From Thioclava atlantica (GTDB lineage Bacteria; Pseudomonadota; Alphaproteobacteria; Rhodobacterales; Rhodobacteraceae), in the NCBI RefSeq assembly GCF_000737065.1, contig NZ_AQRC01000003.1, positions 276,376 through 340,375 on the forward strand: a DNA stretch of 64,000 bases, read 5' to 3'. Below the pieces are notes generated by a model. The model had not been told where the DNA came from, searched no databases, and saw only the letters and a program-made list of their open reading frames with translations. A program made the position numbers and the translations under genes. The first letter of the stretch is position 1, and each line of letters opens with the position of its first letter. Shown here piece by piece: positions 26,257 to 33,272 of this stretch.

Positions 26257-26589
26257 ATGCGCGATTTCGTTGACGGCTCGGCCTTCAATTATGAACAAGG
26301 ACAACGGGCCCGGAAGCTTTTCGCTGCGGTGGTTCTGGCGGCACTCGACGATGCGATCGCCGATGACAAGAAATATGGCAACGGTCCCGAGCAGATCGCC
26401 CGCTGGGCACGCTCGCGCGATGGGCGCGAGGTTCTTTCCTGCGCCGGGATCGACCCGAATGAACGCGTCGTCAAAGGCCTGATGGAGTTCGTCGCGAAGG
26501 GTGTCCGGACCTCGGTCGCACTTTCGCGCGAAGAGAGCGAGCGTCGTCTTGCCGCGATTTCGGACGATCACGAAGCCGAAGCGGCCTGA
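26257..26589 (+). CDS. DUF6280 family small protein
   Basis: The 110-aa protein MRDFVDGSAFNYEQGQRARKLFAAVVLAALDDAIADDKKYGNGPEQIARWARSRDGREVL belongs to a highly conserved Rhodobacterales family of unknown function (DUF6280). It is soluble, mostly helical and acidic. A long AT-rich leader and its own strong terminator suggest an independent, well-expressed gene. A longer start at 26173 would lack a ribosome-binding site, whereas AAGGACGGAAG precedes 26257. Confidence 0.88.
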   Translation: MRDFVDGSAFNYEQGQRARKLFAAVVLAALDDAIADDKKYGNGPEQIARWARSRDGREVLSCAGIDPNERVVKGLMEFVAKGVRTSVALSREESERRLAAISDDHEAEAA

Positions 26590-26616
26590 GCCGATCACCG
26601 CCAAGCAGAATTCATG

Positions 26617-26652
26617 ACGGCGCGACCCTGCTCGGGCGCGCCGTTCTTTTTT
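26617..26652 (+). terminator. Intrinsic terminator of the DUF6280-type gene
   Basis: ACGGCGCG (26617-26624) pairs perfectly with CGCGCCGT (26637-26644) and is followed by TCTTTTTT. Confidence 0.92.
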
Positions 26653-26670
26653 CGCAAATCGGGAGGCGGT

Positions 26671-27807
26671 TCAGTCGAAGTCCCGTGCCATGAGCGCACG
26701 CTGCACTTCGCGCCGGATCATCTTGCGCAGGTTGCGCGTCATCCGCGTTCCGAGCGACCCGCGCAGCTCTTCGCGCAGAACCTCGGAGACGAACTGCCGG
26801 AGCTGACCCTCGTCCATCGCGAGCGCGATGGGGTGCAGGCCCGCTTCGACCGGCGGTGCGAGTTCGCCCTCCTCCGCCTCGAGCATCTCTCCCGCCAGGC
26901 CGTCATCGGGCTCGTAAGCCTCCAGTCGCTCGCGCAGCCCCTCGTAACTGGAGGGACGCGCCTCGGGCGCGGGCCGGCGCCGCTCCGCGTCGCTCAGATG
27001 GAGACGGCGCGGGACGACCCGTTCCGGCTCCGGCGCAGGCGGCGGCGGATCGACATCGAGCATTTCATCGAGCGCGGCCGTCTGGTCGGGATCTTCGGGC
27101 CAATCGCCCTCGCTCACCTCGAACTCCGCCCCCAGTTCGAGCGGTTCCGGCACGTCCTGCGCCACGTCGGCCTCATCCGCATCGACGGTGAGTGCGGCGT
27201 CATCTTCCTCGTCAGTCTCGTGCTGCGGTACGTCCAAGGCCTCGGTTTCATACGCGTCCGGCAACTGCGTCAGCGGGTGCGTTCCCTCGGGCTCGAACCT
27301 GTCGCCCTGCTCCGGTTCGAACTCGAGACCTTTGCGCGAGACCTCTGCCTCGAGGGAGGCAAGCGTGGTCTCCAGCCGGTTCAACTCATCCCCGAGCGTC
27401 GCCTTCGGCAACTCGGTCGCATCGGGCCAATGAACCGAGGCATCGTCCTCGAATTCGGGCTCGAAGTTCTGCGGCGCGCGGCGCGCGGCCGAAATTTCGG
27501 TGACATTGTCGGGCGCTTCCGGGGCGGGCTCACCGGTCATGTCTGCCAGATGCGCACCCGACGGATCTTCGGGGCTATCCGCCACCTCGCCCGACTCGTC
27601 CGACCAGAACCGCGCCTCCGGGACGTCCTCTTCGGGCATCTCGGGCTCGGGCCGGATCATATGTGCCGGGGTGAGCACGAGCGGGTCAGGCTCCGGCATC
27701 GGGACCGTGCGGTAGGTTTCAGTCGCCTGCGGGCTATCCTGCGACACAAGCCGCCTGATCGACGCGAGCACGTCCTCGATTTCGGGTGTGGGTCCGGTTT
27801 CAGCCAT
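26671..27807 (-). CDS. PopZ-like acidic, proline-rich protein
   Basis: The 378-aa product has three parts. The N-terminal helix PEIEDVLASIRRLVSQD closely resembles the conserved first helix of the polar organiser PopZ (EEILASIRRII). The middle, of about 270 residues, is very rich in Glu, Asp and Pro with no predicted fold. The basic-amphipathic C-terminal helical region is LRQFVSEVLREELRGSLGTRMTRNLRKMIRREVQRAL. PopZ forms condensates at cell poles and binds chromosome-anchoring factors; the same order is seen here, but the linker is much longer than in Caulobacter. It follows tolC on the same strand. The equivalence to PopZ is inferred from architecture. Confidence 0.65.
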   Translation of the reverse strand: MAETGPTPEIEDVLASIRRLVSQDSPQATETYRTVPMPEPDPLVLTPAHMIRPEPEMPEEDVPEARFWSDESGEVADSPEDPSGAHLADMTGEPAPEAPDNVTEISAARRAPQNFEPEFEDDASVHWPDATELPKATLGDELNRLETTLASLEAEVSRKGLEFEPEQGDRFEPEGTHPLTQLPDAYETEALDVPQHETDEEDDAALTVDADEADVAQDVPEPLELGAEFEVSEGDWPEDPDQTAALDEMLDVDPPPPAPEPERVVPRRLHLSDAERRRPAPEARPSSYEGLRERLEAYEPDDGLAGEMLEAEEGELAPPVEAGLHPIALAMDEGQLRQFVSEVLREELRGSLGTRMTRNLRKMIRREVQRALMARDFD

Positions 27808-27900
27808 TGCAATCCCATCCTGAAGCGCGTTCGCGCCCCTGTCCAGTCACCTGCTGCATGGATAAGGCGAAGAGGCCACCGCGCCACATGCGCTCAGGTC

Positions 27901-27928
27901 GGCGGGGGCAGCCGAAACCGCCCCCGCC
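27901..27928 (-). terminator. Stem-loop downstream of tolC
   Basis: GGCGGGGGC (27901-27909) pairs with GCCCCCGCC (27920-27928). It lies 25 nt after the tolC stop on the minus strand, but no T-run follows, so it may be an mRNA-stabilising hairpin rather than a terminator. Confidence 0.5.
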
Positions 27929-27953
27929 AGAAACGAATACCGAAATGGGTGTC

Positions 27954-29318
27954 TTACTTCTTCCCCATCGCCTCGAGAACGCGATCGAGCCGCTTGCCCT
28001 GCGGGCTGAGCGTGATGGGCGCGTTATGCACCGCATTGTAATAGGCGGCCGGATCATAGGTCGGGATCCCGAGTTTCAGGTTGTCCACCGTCAGAAGACC
28101 CATAGCGGACAGAAGTTGATAATAAGCTACCTGCAGCGTGGCCGCCGCGTCGATCCGGCCCGCCTGCGCATCGAGCAGGTCCTGCTCGGCCGAGAGGACA
28201 TCAAGAGTGGTGCGTGCACCCAGAAGCGCCTCTTCCTTCACGCCCTGATAGGCGGTGCGCGCGGCCTGCACCTGCTGGTCGTAGGCCGAGATCTGCGCCT
28301 TCGCGATCTCGATTGCGGACCAGGCATTCGCGACGTTCTGCGCCACGGTGACGCCGGCCTGGCTAAGCTGCGCACGCGCCGCCTGATCGTTCGCGATCGC
28401 CTGACGCTGTCCCGAAATCAACGCGCCGCCCGAATAGAGCGTCTGGTTCAACTGGATCTTGGCCGAAGTCGATTCCACGCCGCCCTCGGCATTCTTCAGA
28501 CCGAGCGAGCCGGAAATCGTCGGCATGCGGTTCGCCTTCGCGTAATCGACCCCGAGGTCATAGACCGCGACGGTGTGCTGAAGCTGCTTCACGCCCGGAT
28601 GGTTGCGCAGAGCGATCGCACGCGCGGCCTCGATCGTCTTGGGCAGGGCAGGAGCTTTCGGGAAGGCGGCAAGCGCGCCGGGATAATGCCCGGTCGCGGC
28701 CTTGTAGGCCTCGCGCGCGGCGCGCAGCTTGCCCTGAGCCGCCGCCAGCGAGGCGCGGGCGGATGCGAGCTGAGCCTGCGAGAGCGACACGTCGGTCTTG
28801 GTCACCTCGCCCACGTCGAAGCGGTCATTGGCGGCCTTGAACTCCTCGCCCAGAACCCGCACCGAGTTCTGGTTGATCGCGATCTGTTCGGACGCGCTCT
28901 TGACGTCGGAATAGGCCTGGATCGTCGCGAGCAGCACATTCTGCTCGACCGAGCGCAGCCCCTCGCGGGTGGCCAGAACGCTTTCCTTCTTCATCTCGAT
29001 ATTCAGCTTGTTGCGGCCGAAATCGAACAGGGTCATGGAGGCGCCCAGAGTGGCCGAGGCGGTGCGGGTCGAATTCGCCAGCTGGTCGGAATCCTGGTAC
29101 TCGTACTCCGCCGTCCATTGCAGGACCGGGCGCAGCTTGGCGACCGCCTGAGCCACGTCCTCATCCGCAGCGCGCAGCGTCGCGCGGTTCTGTTCGAGAA
29201 GATGGGAATTGCGATAGGCCGACACGAGCGCGTCAGCGAGCGTCTCGGCGCCGGCCGCCACCGGGGTCAGCAAGGTGGCCACCGCCACGATCGTCAGTCT
29301 CAAATTCTTGCGCAACAT
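27954..29318 (-). CDS. tolC: TolC family outer membrane efflux protein
   Basis: The 454-aa protein has a signal peptide (MLRKNLRLTIVAVATLLTPVAAGAE) and the two-fold TolC repeat: ETLADALVSAYRNSHLLEQNRATLRAADEDVAQA and later IEAARAIALRNHPGVKQLQHTVAVYDLGVDYAKA. Long periplasmic coiled-coil helices and short beta-barrel strands separate them. It forms the trimeric outer-membrane duct of type I secretion and RND efflux. It sits downstream of pcm, an order typical of Rhodobacterales. No cognate inner-membrane pump gene is adjacent. Confidence 0.95.
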   Translation of the reverse strand: MLRKNLRLTIVAVATLLTPVAAGAETLADALVSAYRNSHLLEQNRATLRAADEDVAQAVAKLRPVLQWTAEYEYQDSDQLANSTRTASATLGASMTLFDFGRNKLNIEMKKESVLATREGLRSVEQNVLLATIQAYSDVKSASEQIAINQNSVRVLGEEFKAANDRFDVGEVTKTDVSLSQAQLASARASLAAAQGKLRAAREAYKAATGHYPGALAAFPKAPALPKTIEAARAIALRNHPGVKQLQHTVAVYDLGVDYAKANRMPTISGSLGLKNAEGGVESTSAKIQLNQTLYSGGALISGQRQAIANDQAARAQLSQAGVTVAQNVANAWSAIEIAKAQISAYDQQVQAARTAYQGVKEEALLGARTTLDVLSAEQDLLDAQAGRIDAAATLQVAYYQLLSAMGLLTVDNLKLGIPTYDPAAYYNAVHNAPITLSPQGKRLDRVLEAMGKK

Positions 29319-29446
29319 GCCTCAACCCTCATCGTTTTGCAGCCGCGCTGTCGCCCGGACAAGTCGCGCGCCTCATTTATTAGATGCTACAGGCAATGCG
29401 CGCGGATTCAATTGCGGCATTGTGTGTAGCCGAAACGATGTGCCCC

Positions 29447-30097
29447 TCAGAGCACGAAATCGCGCTGCGCGGCGAAGCCCGGCATAACCGGAGCCGTGCC
29501 ATTGAACATGTCGCGCCACGAGATCACCCCGTCGATCTTGTAGCCGATCCGCGCCACGCCGAGCGCGCCCTCCATGAAGATCGCCGCGATCCGGCCGCCT
29601 TCCTTGAGCTGATCGGCGATCGCGTGGGGGACCGCCTCGATCCCGCCTTCGATCAGGATCGCGTCATAGGGGCCGTGCTGCGGGGCGCCCGCGGCCAGCT
29701 CGCCTGCGACCACGGCCACGTTATCGGCCCCCGCCTGCGCCAGCGCGGCTTCCGCCTGCGCGGCCATGTCCTCGTCGTCGAGCGCCACGACCGCCTCGGC
29801 CATCTCCGCGATCACCGCGGCCGAGTAGCCGAGCCCGCATCCCAGATCGAGCACGAGATCGTCCGGCTGGATGTCCAGCCCGTCGAGCATCTTGGCGAAA
29901 TTGCGCGGCTCGAGCAGCACCCGGCCCGCAGCGATCTCGACATTCTCACCGATATAGGCGGCTTCACGGCGCGACGCCGGAACGAACTCCTCGCGCGGCA
30001 CGTGCAGCATCGCGGCGATGATCGGGAATTTCGTGACGTCGTTCGGGCGGACCTGCGTATCGACCATCATGGTGCGACGCGTGGCAAAATCTTGCAT
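29447..30097 (-). CDS. pcm: Protein-L-isoaspartate O-methyltransferase family protein
   Basis: The 216-aa protein has the SAM-binding motif [29 protein letters not shown] and the PCMT-type segment preceding it. It would methylate isoaspartyl residues to start protein repair. The N-terminus [41 protein letters not shown] is typical of the alphaproteobacterial subgroup found next to tolC; this subgroup often departs from classical PCMT catalytic residues, so activity is less certain than the family. Confidence 0.88.
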   Translation of the reverse strand: MQDFATRRTMMVDTQVRPNDVTKFPIIAAMLHVPREEFVPASRREAAYIGENVEIAAGRVLLEPRNFAKMLDGLDIQPDDLVLDLGCGLGYSAAVIAEMAEAVVALDDEDMAAQAEAALAQAGADNVAVVAGELAAGAPQHGPYDAILIEGGIEAVPHAIADQLKEGGRIAAIFMEGALGVARIGYKIDGVISWRDMFNGTAPVMPGFAAQRDFVL

Positions 30098-30291
30098 GTC
30101 GTGAACTCTTCGGTATGGAACCCGTTACGGTTTCTGCCACAGATACCCCAGAGGGGCAAGCTGCGCGATGGTCGCACACACCCCGTTTCCGGGCAGAGTC
30201 CCCCCCTCGCCAACGCACAGTCGCGGCCCGCCCGCAACTCCGCTCTTGCGCGCGCGCCTGCGATACCGTATCTGACGCCAACACCACGGAT

Positions 30292-30365
30292 GGCGAGTTG
30301 GCGGAGTGGTGACGCAGCGGATTGCAAATCCGTGTACACCGGTTCGATTCCGGTACTCGCCTCCA
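30292..30365 (+). tRNA. tRNA-Cys (GCA)
   Basis: GGCGAGT (30292-30298) pairs with ACTCGCC (30355-30361), followed by discriminator T and an encoded CCA. The anticodon stem GGATT/AATCC encloses GCA at 30324-30326, and the T arm CCGG-TTCGATT-CCGG is intact. Its 3' end (30349-30366) is the attachment core of the element that follows; the integration keeps the tRNA complete. Confidence 0.97.
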
Positions 30366-30366
30366 T
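30349..30366 (+). repeat. Left attachment core (attL), within tRNA-Cys 3' end
   Basis: TCCGGTACTCGCCTCCAT, identical to 39553-39570. It covers the 3' half of the T arm, the acceptor strand, CCA and one further base. Confidence 0.93.
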
Positions 30367-30382
30367 TTCCTTCTAAATCATA

Positions 30383-30428
30383 GGCTTAGCGGCTTAGCGG
30401 TCGGGTGTGACACAAAGTGGGACACACA
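30383..30428 (+). repeat. Left-end integrase-type sites: tandem GGCTTAGC and a 24-bp imperfect palindrome
   Basis: GGCTTAGC is repeated in tandem at 30383-30398. At 30405-30428 lies a 24-bp block beginning GTGTGACAC and ending GACACACA, matching 39471-39494 at 22 of 24 positions. It ends only 4 nt before the recombinase ATG, so a protein bound here could also repress the recombinase gene. Confidence 0.75.
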
Positions 30429-30432
30429 CCCT

Positions 30433-32025
30433 ATGATGCTGTCATCCTATCTAAGCCGTTCAAGACATGGGATTTACTACTTCCGCTGGCCTATCCCTCC
30501 GTCCATAGAAGGAAAGCGCGCCACAGTCCGCGTCTCCCTCCGCACACGCTGCCCGGATCGGGCTGGTGATTTGGCCCGTCATCTTGCATCCTGCGGCCGA
30601 TTTCTAAGCGAGAGCAAAGCATTGGCGGGACTTAGGCAAAGCGAGATACGCGAAAAGGTACAGGCCTACTTCAAGGCGCAGTTAGATCAGTACCTTGACT
30701 GGCTGGACCGGCGCGGTCTGTCGCAGAACGCCTTGGCAGACGCGCGCGAAGAAGTGCTGGACCATGAGAGTTTCATGGACATCAACAGCGCCAACCTGAT
30801 CTGGCTTCCGGTCGCGCGCTTCAAGACCAAGATGGAGGTGTCCGATGCCGATTGGGACGCCAGCATGCCCCGGATTGCGACCGAGCTACGGAAGGGCCGC
30901 CGCGACATGCTGAGGCGGGTTCTGGACGTCGCAGAGCGCCTTGAGCATTACGCCTATGACGATGCGTCGGCCCTCTCCCCCGCCCCTCCTGAGGCGCCTC
31001 CAGCCGCCTTGCTGGCATCATCGTCGCTGGGCACGGCAGTGGATGACTTCATCACCGAGCATTCCCGCCAGTGGGCTGAAAAGACCACCGGGCAAAACCG
31101 AGCTTACCTGAATATCCTGATCGAATACTTCGGGCGTGGCCGGCTGCTTGCCACGATCACGAAACAGGATGCGAACGAGGTGAAAAAGGTGTTGCAGGCC
31201 CTTCCGGCAAACCGGAACACCAAGCCCAAGTTGAAGGCCATGCCGCTGATGCAGGTCATCAAGGAACCGGGACACCCGAAAATCTCCCCCAAGACGATCA
31301 ACAGCCACATCCAGATGTTCAAGATGTTCTTCGACTGGGCGGAACGTCACGGGCATTCGCCGCACGTTCTGTTCGATAAGATGAAGGTGGCCAAGGCCAA
31401 GAACAGTGACACCGAGCGCAAGCCCTTCTCACACGAACAGACACGCTTCCTCTACACCGAGTTGACGGACAACCCGTCCGGGCTGGTGCGCAATGACAGC
31501 CACAAGTGGGGCATGCTTCTGGGTATGTTCAGCGGGGCGCGCTTGAACGAGATTTGTCAACTCGACATTGCCGATATCCAACAGAACGGCGGGCTTTGGT
31601 TTCTGAACATCACCGACGAAGGTGAGGGCAACAAACGGGTGAAGTCCAAGGCAGGCAGGCGCAAGGTCCCGCTGCACGCTGAGTTGATCCGCCTTGGCTT
31701 TCTCGACTTTGTGGATAGCCGCCGGGGCGGTGCGCGCCTGTTCCCAGATTACAGCTACCATCTCAAACACGGCTATGGCCGTAGTTTGAGCCGGTGGTGC
31801 AATGAGAGTTTCTTGCCGAAGTTGGGCATCAAGGAAAGCGCGCTGGTATTTCACTGTTTGCGGCACACGTTCGTTACGCGACTGGGCCAAGCGAACGTGC
31901 CGGAACCGATCATCCAGTGCATCGTAGGCCATGCCCGGTCTGGCGTCACTCAAGAGGTCTATTTGCGCGAGGGGTATACCCTGCCCCAACTCAAGGAGGG
32001 CATTGACCGCTTCGCCATCGGCTGA
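30433..32025 (+). CDS. int: Tyrosine recombinase/integrase of the element
   Basis: The 530-aa integrase has the complete catalytic set: Arg370 in FSGARLNEI, His474-x-x-Arg477 in FHCLRHTFVTRLG, His500 in IVGHARSG and the nucleophile Tyr510 in QEVYLREGY. An N-terminal arm-binding region (SRHGIYYFRWPIPPSI) and a SAM-like core-binding domain (about residues 200-310) precede it. It is next to the attachment core in tRNA-Cys, so it almost surely integrates the element. ATG 30433 is used: a longer frame would start inside the tRNA. No ribosome-binding site is obvious because a 24-bp repeat ends 4 nt upstream. Confidence 0.94.
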   Translation: MMLSSYLSRSRHGIYYFRWPIPPSIEGKRATVRVSLRTRCPDRAGDLARHLASCGRFLSESKALAGLRQSEIREKVQAYFKAQLDQYLDWLDRRGLSQNALADAREEVLDHESFMDINSANLIWLPVARFKTKMEVSDADWDASMPRIATELRKGRRDMLRRVLDVAERLEHYAYDDASALSPAPPEAPPAALLASSSLGTAVDDFITEHSRQWAEKTTGQNRAYLNILIEYFGRGRLLATITKQDANEVKKVLQALPANRNTKPKLKAMPLMQVIKEPGHPKISPKTINSHIQMFKMFFDWAERHGHSPHVLFDKMKVAKAKNSDTERKPFSHEQTRFLYTELTDNPSGLVRNDSHKWGMLLGMFSGARLNEICQLDIADIQQNGGLWFLNITDEGEGNKRVKSKAGRRKVPLHAELIRLGFLDFVDSRRGGARLFPDYSYHLKHGYGRSLSRWCNESFLPKLGIKESALVFHCLRHTFVTRLGQANVPEPIIQCIVGHARSGVTQEVYLREGYTLPQLKEGIDRFAIG

Positions 32026-32042
32026 GGCAACTGGGCCGGTCT

Positions 32043-32783
32043 TCAAACAGCGGCGGGGCCGGTCCGCATGGCCCCGCTCCACAGCCCCTCCATTCCATAG
32101 GAGAAGCGACCCGCCTCAATGCGGATACCTTCCAACGCTTCGGATGACATTGCGGTCAAAGTAAGGTCGGCGATACGCTCTGGATCGAGTTCCTCCATTC
32201 GACCAAGGTCTTTGAGTTGCCTTGCTATGAATGAGACCCCCATGGCGTGCATGTCGGGATTTGGCACCTTGGCCTTGTGAGCCTGCAACGTCCCGTCAAG
32301 CGCCCCGAGCGCGGCGGCTGCAAACTCTGCATCGTCCACGTCCCGGCCTAGGGCGCGCAAGAAGCCTATATGATGCAGGCTAGCGGCGCTTTTCACACCC
32401 TCAAGGACATCAGACAGATCAGGACCGCCGAAACCCGCAGATTGTTCAGCCGAGGCATCAACCGATGCCGCGCTATCGTCCCGCTTTAGCGGCACAAGAT
32501 AGTCGCCCTCGGCCTTTGGGTTCATCTCGCCTGCACAGAAGGCGCTCACGATGAAGGCGACCCCGAGCGGGAACACGAAGGCCAGCAGGGCAAAACCCAC
32601 CACGATGAAGAGCCACCACTGCGCCCTAAAAAATCGCATCACGCCTGTGGCAATCAGCAAGCGCATCTGCATGTTCCACCAGTAGCGCCCCACGACAGCA
32701 AGGCTTGCACTCGCAGCAGAAACGCCCTCCGCCGCGGCGCCGAAGGCAACGTGGTGGTCGGGGGACTTGTCCTCTGGTCGCAT
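32043..32783 (-). CDS. Hypothetical membrane protein of the element
   Basis: The 246-aa protein has a soluble N-terminus, one long hydrophobic hairpin or helix pair (WWLFIVVGFALLAFVFPLGVAFIVSAFCAG) and a soluble, acidic C-terminal domain of about 150 residues with no recognised motif. ATG 32783 is preceded by GGAAG; ATGs at 32813 and 32852 are possible. It is convergent with the integrase and divergent from the XRE gene. A role in defence or in element maintenance is conceivable but not shown. Confidence 0.6.
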   Translation of the reverse strand: MRPEDKSPDHHVAFGAAAEGVSAASASLAVVGRYWWNMQMRLLIATGVMRFFRAQWWLFIVVGFALLAFVFPLGVAFIVSAFCAGEMNPKAEGDYLVPLKRDDSAASVDASAEQSAGFGGPDLSDVLEGVKSAASLHHIGFLRALGRDVDDAEFAAAALGALDGTLQAHKAKVPNPDMHAMGVSFIARQLKDLGRMEELDPERIADLTLTAMSSEALEGIRIEAGRFSYGMEGLWSGAMRTGPAAV

Positions 32784-32851
32784 TGGCACTTCCCATTCCT
32801 TCCGAGACGCCATGCACCGCCCCAAGAGTGCGCACGAGCACGCACCTGCCA

Positions 32852-32868
32852 TATCTGATTTTTAGATA
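32852..32868. promoter_or_regulatory. Inverted repeat TATCT-N7-AGATA in the XRE divergent promoter region
   Basis: The AT-rich repeat lies between the membrane protein and the XRE gene, about 50 nt before the XRE start, next to a TATAGT -10-like box. It is a plausible operator for the XRE protein. Confidence 0.4.
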
Positions 32869-32919
32869 ACCACATTTTGGATATAGTCAACGCGCCCAGT
32901 GCAACTGCATGGGGCCTTC

Positions 32920-33162
32920 ATGCCGAAAACTCTCGGAGATCAAAGGCATGATGCTCTTATCCGCTATCTCATCGAGAAGCGGAGCGAGGCAGGCTTGAAG
33001 CAGGTGGAACTTGCGGAGCGGATGAAGGTCTATCAGTCCTTCATCGCGCGGCTTGAAAGCGGTCAGCGCCGCGTCGATGTCGTGGAACTGGTCAAGCTGG
33101 GTGAAGTGCTGGGTTTCGATCCAACCGAGATCGTGGACAGGTTGACCAAGATGTCGGACTGA
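32920..33162 (+). CDS. XRE-family HTH regulator (controller-protein-like)
   Basis: The 80-aa protein is almost entirely a Cro/C1-type HTH: LIEKRSEAGLKQVELAERMKVYQSFIARLESGQRRVDVVELVKLGEVLGFDPTEIVDRL. Stand-alone HTH proteins of this size often act as controller proteins of restriction-modification systems, and a type III system is adjacent. ATG 32920 is preferred; a GTG 21 nt upstream is possible. It is convergent with res. Confidence 0.85.
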   Translation: MPKTLGDQRHDALIRYLIEKRSEAGLKQVELAERMKVYQSFIARLESGQRRVDVVELVKLGEVLGFDPTEIVDRLTKMSD

Positions 33163-33272
33163 GCGCCAAACTGAACCCGCTTATTTGCCCCGGTAGTGGG
33201 GACGGGCCGTTCTTTAGACCACCAATCCCACACATTTAGACAGGTCTGTACATTTAGCCAGATGGAACCGGG

